Source: Plantimonas leprariae (GTDB taxonomy: Bacteria; Pseudomonadota; Alphaproteobacteria; Rhizobiales; Rhizobiaceae). From it: 64,000 bases of DNA. Both the position numbers and the translations under genes were made by a program. Numbering within the stretch: position 1 is the stretch's first letter; every line of letters starts with the position of its first letter. The notes beneath the pieces are model-generated. The model did no database searches. It had not been told where the DNA came from and saw nothing but the letters and a program-made list of their open reading frames with translations. This document shows positions 63,426-64,000 of this stretch, piece by piece. The DNA lies in contig NZ_VZDO01000002.1 of assembly GCF_008802405.1 (NCBI RefSeq), positions 186,001 through 250,000 of the forward strand, given 5' to 3'.

Positions 63426-64000
63426 ATGAACCCATCCGGGCTGGTGAGATTGGCTGCCGCGTGGGGCACGGTCGCGTTCTTTCTCCTGTTCGGAAACGCC
63501 TTGCTGCCGGGCGCGGGCAACCCGTTCCTGGCGTCTTTCCTGTTCGTCTGGCTGCTCGGCGTCATCGTCTGGTCGGCCTTCGGCGTGGTGCACGAAGCGG
63601 AGGAGCTCGCCGAGCTTCTGGGCGAGCCGCTCGGCACCCTCATCCTCACGCTCGCGATCGTCATCATCGAAGTCGCGCTGATCGCCGCCGTCATGCTTGG
63701 GGCGAAGGAAGCACCGACGCTCGGCCGCGACACGATGTTCGCCGTCCTCATGATCGTCTTGAACGGCGTCGTCGGGCTCGGCCTGCTGATCGGCGGCCAG
63801 CGGCATCACCAGCAGTCCTACAACCTGCAGGGCGCGTCGGCCTATCTCGCGGTGATCATCCCGCTCACCGTCATCAGCCTCGTTCTGCCGAACTTCACCA
63901 TCTCCACTTCGGACGGCAGCCTGACGACGCTGCAGGCCATCGCCTTCTCGATCTTCACCGTCGCGCTCTACGCGATCTTCCTCGTGCTGCAGACCGGCCG
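63426..64000 (+). CDS. Cation/proton antiporter, ChaA/CaCA type (3' partial)
   Basis: The frame runs off the window end; 191 residues are present. Six to seven hydrophobic segments are visible. The motif VVHEAEELAELLGEPLGTLILTLAIVIIEVALI is the alpha repeat signature of Ca2+:cation (CaCA) antiporters of the ChaA branch. Members exchange Ca2+, Na+ or K+ for H+. The start ATG 63426 is five bases after a stop codon in frame (TAG) and is preceded by GGTAGC. The gene is divergent from the toxin-antitoxin pair with 84 bases between. Confidence 0.85.
   Translation, partial: MNPSGLVRLAAAWGTVAFFLLFGNALLPGAGNPFLASFLFVWLLGVIVWSAFGVVHEAEELAELLGEPLGTLILTLAIVIIEVALIAAVMLGAKEAPTLGRDTMFAVLMIVLNGVVGLGLLIGGQRHHQQSYNLQGASAYLAVIIPLTVISLVLPNFTISTSDGSLTTLQAIAFSIFTVALYAIFLVLQTG

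Overview
The window is GC-rich chromosomal DNA with tightly packed genes, typical of an alphaproteobacterium of the order Hyphomicrobiales (Rhizobiales). Four independent markers support this: a circularly permuted two-piece tmRNA gene with the tag ANDNYAEARLAA, an alpha-type SspB next to it, the acpXL-to-lpxXL cluster that puts a very-long-chain fatty acid on lipid A, and the order thyA, dihydrofolate reductase, hflK, hflC, degP. The family cannot be fixed from this sequence. Nearly everything looks like core genome; no phage, IS element or CRISPR array was seen.

Layout: 1-2.1 kb, end of a polar amino-acid ABC importer. 2.1-6.3 kb, an Lrp regulator, a membrane histidine kinase, a DUF1289 protein, an aspartic protease and dusA. 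6.4-11.2 kb, the lipid A long-chain acyl operon. 11.3-16.9 kb, an L,D-transpeptidase, a GGDEF/EAL protein, entericidin, a GlxA-type regulator and a DUF1194 protein. 17.0-23.3 kb, a predicted GT-C membrane enzyme facing a four-gene operon (HAD-UbiA prenyltransferase, small flippase, SDR epimerase, class III aminotransferase) that reads like an uncharacterised polyprenyl-phosphate sugar pathway. 23.5-28.7 kb, two convergent Gfo/Idh/MocA oxidoreductases, cspA, rpsU and small proteins. 28.8-34.9 kb, a soluble PAS chemoreceptor and a FhuDBC-type iron importer. 35-38 kb, a sorbosone-dehydrogenase-like lipoprotein, tRNA-Lys and a PilZ protein. 38.3-46.6 kb, branched-chain amino acid synthesis (ilvC with a TetR regulator, ilvBH behind a leader-peptide attenuator), a RecD-like helicase, miaA and serB. 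46.6-52.3 kb, degP, hflCK, an AT-rich foreign-looking dihydrofolate reductase, and thyA. 52.4-64 kb, ssrA, sspB, a giant AsmA protein, a kinase with an adenylation-enzyme-like tail, a dienelactone hydrolase, uvrD, a toxin-antitoxin pair and the start of a cation/proton antiporter.

Main points for follow-up: the 17-23 kb envelope cluster; the xenologous dihydrofolate reductase inside a conserved operon; a ketosynthase pair in which one partner has lost its catalytic Cys and one His, with no fabZ between acpXL and the ketosynthases; an apparently leaderless ilv leader peptide; and the kinase/ANL-type fusion. Start sites were moved where sequence supports it, including TTG starts for acpXL, rpsU and others and a probable CTG start for the AsmA protein.
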